From contig CAKQNH010000276.1 of assembly GCA_934255105.1 (NCBI GenBank), forward strand, positions 1 through 6,492: a stretch of 6,492 nucleotides of DNA, in the 5' to 3' direction. Of this stretch, positions 5,799 to 6,492 are shown piece by piece; the first letter of the stretch is position 1; every line of letters begins with the position of its first letter. The DNA comes from an uncultured Pirellulaceae bacterium (lineage in GTDB: Bacteria > Planctomycetota > Planctomycetia > Pirellulales > Pirellulaceae). The notes under the pieces are model-generated. The model was not told the origin of the DNA. It saw only the letters and a program-made list of their open reading frames with translations, and did not search any database. Both the position numbers and the translations under genes were made by a program.

Positions 5799-6455
5799 CT
5801 AGCGCAATTCACCAGCCATATTGGCTTGCCACAGCTTTCCCGAATTCAGATCTAGGGCGGTCAACCAACCGCCGCCGTAGCAATAGGTGTCTAGGCAGAC
5901 CAGGTGTCCGATGTCAAAAATCTCGCCTGCACGATCATGGGTATGCCCCAGGACGGCGCGTTTGCCACTGCGGTGCGGCGGCGGGGTGTAATCGGTCAGC
6001 TTGAGCCAGCGCAGCAACTGCTGTGGCTGCTCGGCCAACAGTAAATCTGGGTCGTAGTTAGCGTGTACAAAGAAGTGCTCGTCGGTCTCGTAGTAATCCA
6101 CCAGCGATGCAAAAAAATCGCGGTGCTCGGGCGATATGACACTCATGTCCCCGGCAAAGCGATAGGAGTCGAGCGTCTCCACGCCGCCGTATTGCAGCCA
6201 CCGATGGGGGGGCTGTCCGTCGCGTACCACATCCAACATCATCTCTTCGTGATTGCCAAACAGTGGTACCAGATTGCACTGGGACCTCAGGGCGATGAGC
6301 CGGTCGACGACCCCCTTGCTGTCTGGCCCGCGGTCGACGTAATCTCCCAGCGTTACCAGCGTGTCTTCGGCCTGAATGCCCACGGCTGCCAGAATTGCAT
6401 CCAGCGCCTCGGCGCATCCGTGAATATCGCCAATGGCAATTAAGCGACCGCTCAT
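5799..6455 (-). CDS. PPP-family metallophosphatase (bacterial serine/threonine phosphatase type)
   Basis: This is a calcineurin-like, two-metal phosphoesterase of the PPP group that includes lambda phosphatase, PrpA/PrpB and ApaH. It is cytoplasmic, with no signal peptide. All metal and catalytic motifs are present in the 218 residues: GDIHG (9-13), GDYVDRG (37-43), GNHE (67-70), His131 in FFVHANYDP and GHTH (170-173). The length fits the lambda/PrpA-like group of about 215-235 residues and is shorter than ApaH (about 280), so a protein or small-molecule phosphatase is more likely than diadenosine tetraphosphatase. The substrate cannot be assigned. The ATG at 6455 puts GDIHG at the usual N-terminal position, although no strong Shine-Dalgarno site is visible upstream. 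The gene precedes the transposase-like remnant by 111 bp on the same strand and appears intact. Confidence 0.9.
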   Translation of the reverse strand: MSGRLIAIGDIHGCAEALDAILAAVGIQAEDTLVTLGDYVDRGPDSKGVVDRLIALRSQCNLVPLFGNHEEMMLDVVRDGQPPHRWLQYGGVETLDSYRFAGDMSVISPEHRDFFASLVDYYETDEHFFVHANYDPDLLLAEQPQQLLRWLKLTDYTPPPHRSGKRAVLGHTHDRAGEIFDIGHLVCLDTYCYGGGWLTALDLNSGKLWQANMAGELR

Positions 6456-6492
6456 ACTCGGTAGATCAGTTGTAAGGTTGAGATGGTGTGAA

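Noticed and set aside
6456..6492. Promoter of the phosphatase gene
   Set aside because: Only 37 bp are available and no -10/-35 pair or strong ribosome binding site can be seen.

Overview
The window most resembles a moderate-GC planctomycete chromosome of the Pirellulaceae type. The main evidence is a BBP7-type outer-membrane beta-barrel protein (3199-4854, minus), a family expanded in planctomycetes. It has the long-n-region signal peptide often seen there. The genus cannot be named from this sequence alone.

Left block (1-1373, minus): argininosuccinate synthase (argG) is followed after 25 bp by the N-terminal 45 codons of D-aminoacyl-tRNA deacylase (dtd), which runs off the left edge. The two are probably co-transcribed. 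A 135-bp divergent spacer separates argG from larB (1509-2471, plus), a carboxylase/hydrolase of nickel-pincer nucleotide synthesis. A perfect 7-bp hairpin sits directly against the larB ribosome binding site.

Centre (2472-2786): larB converges on a minus-strand hotdog thioesterase gene, and the space between them is almost filled by two arrays of small palindromes. Array A has three 31-bp units and array B has five complete 34-bp units plus one broken unit. Both arrays use one palindrome family in opposite orientations. The types differ by four bases that form two compensatory base-pair changes, so the stem is kept while its sequence changes. Each array is in the sense orientation of the gene it follows. 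This is the most notable structure in the window.

Right-centre (2787-4854, minus): the BBP7 beta-barrel gene is followed after 19 bp by the PaaI-like thioesterase gene, possibly as one transcript. About 410 bp upstream of the BBP7 gene (4855-5267) hold no convincing gene, only several inverted repeats.

Right block (5268-6455, minus): a degraded Rpn/PD-(D/E)XK transposase-like gene lacks the catalytic core and carries a 19-bp tandem duplication that shifts its frame. Upstream of it is an intact PPP-type metallophosphatase gene. No tRNA, rRNA, CRISPR array or intact mobile element was seen.
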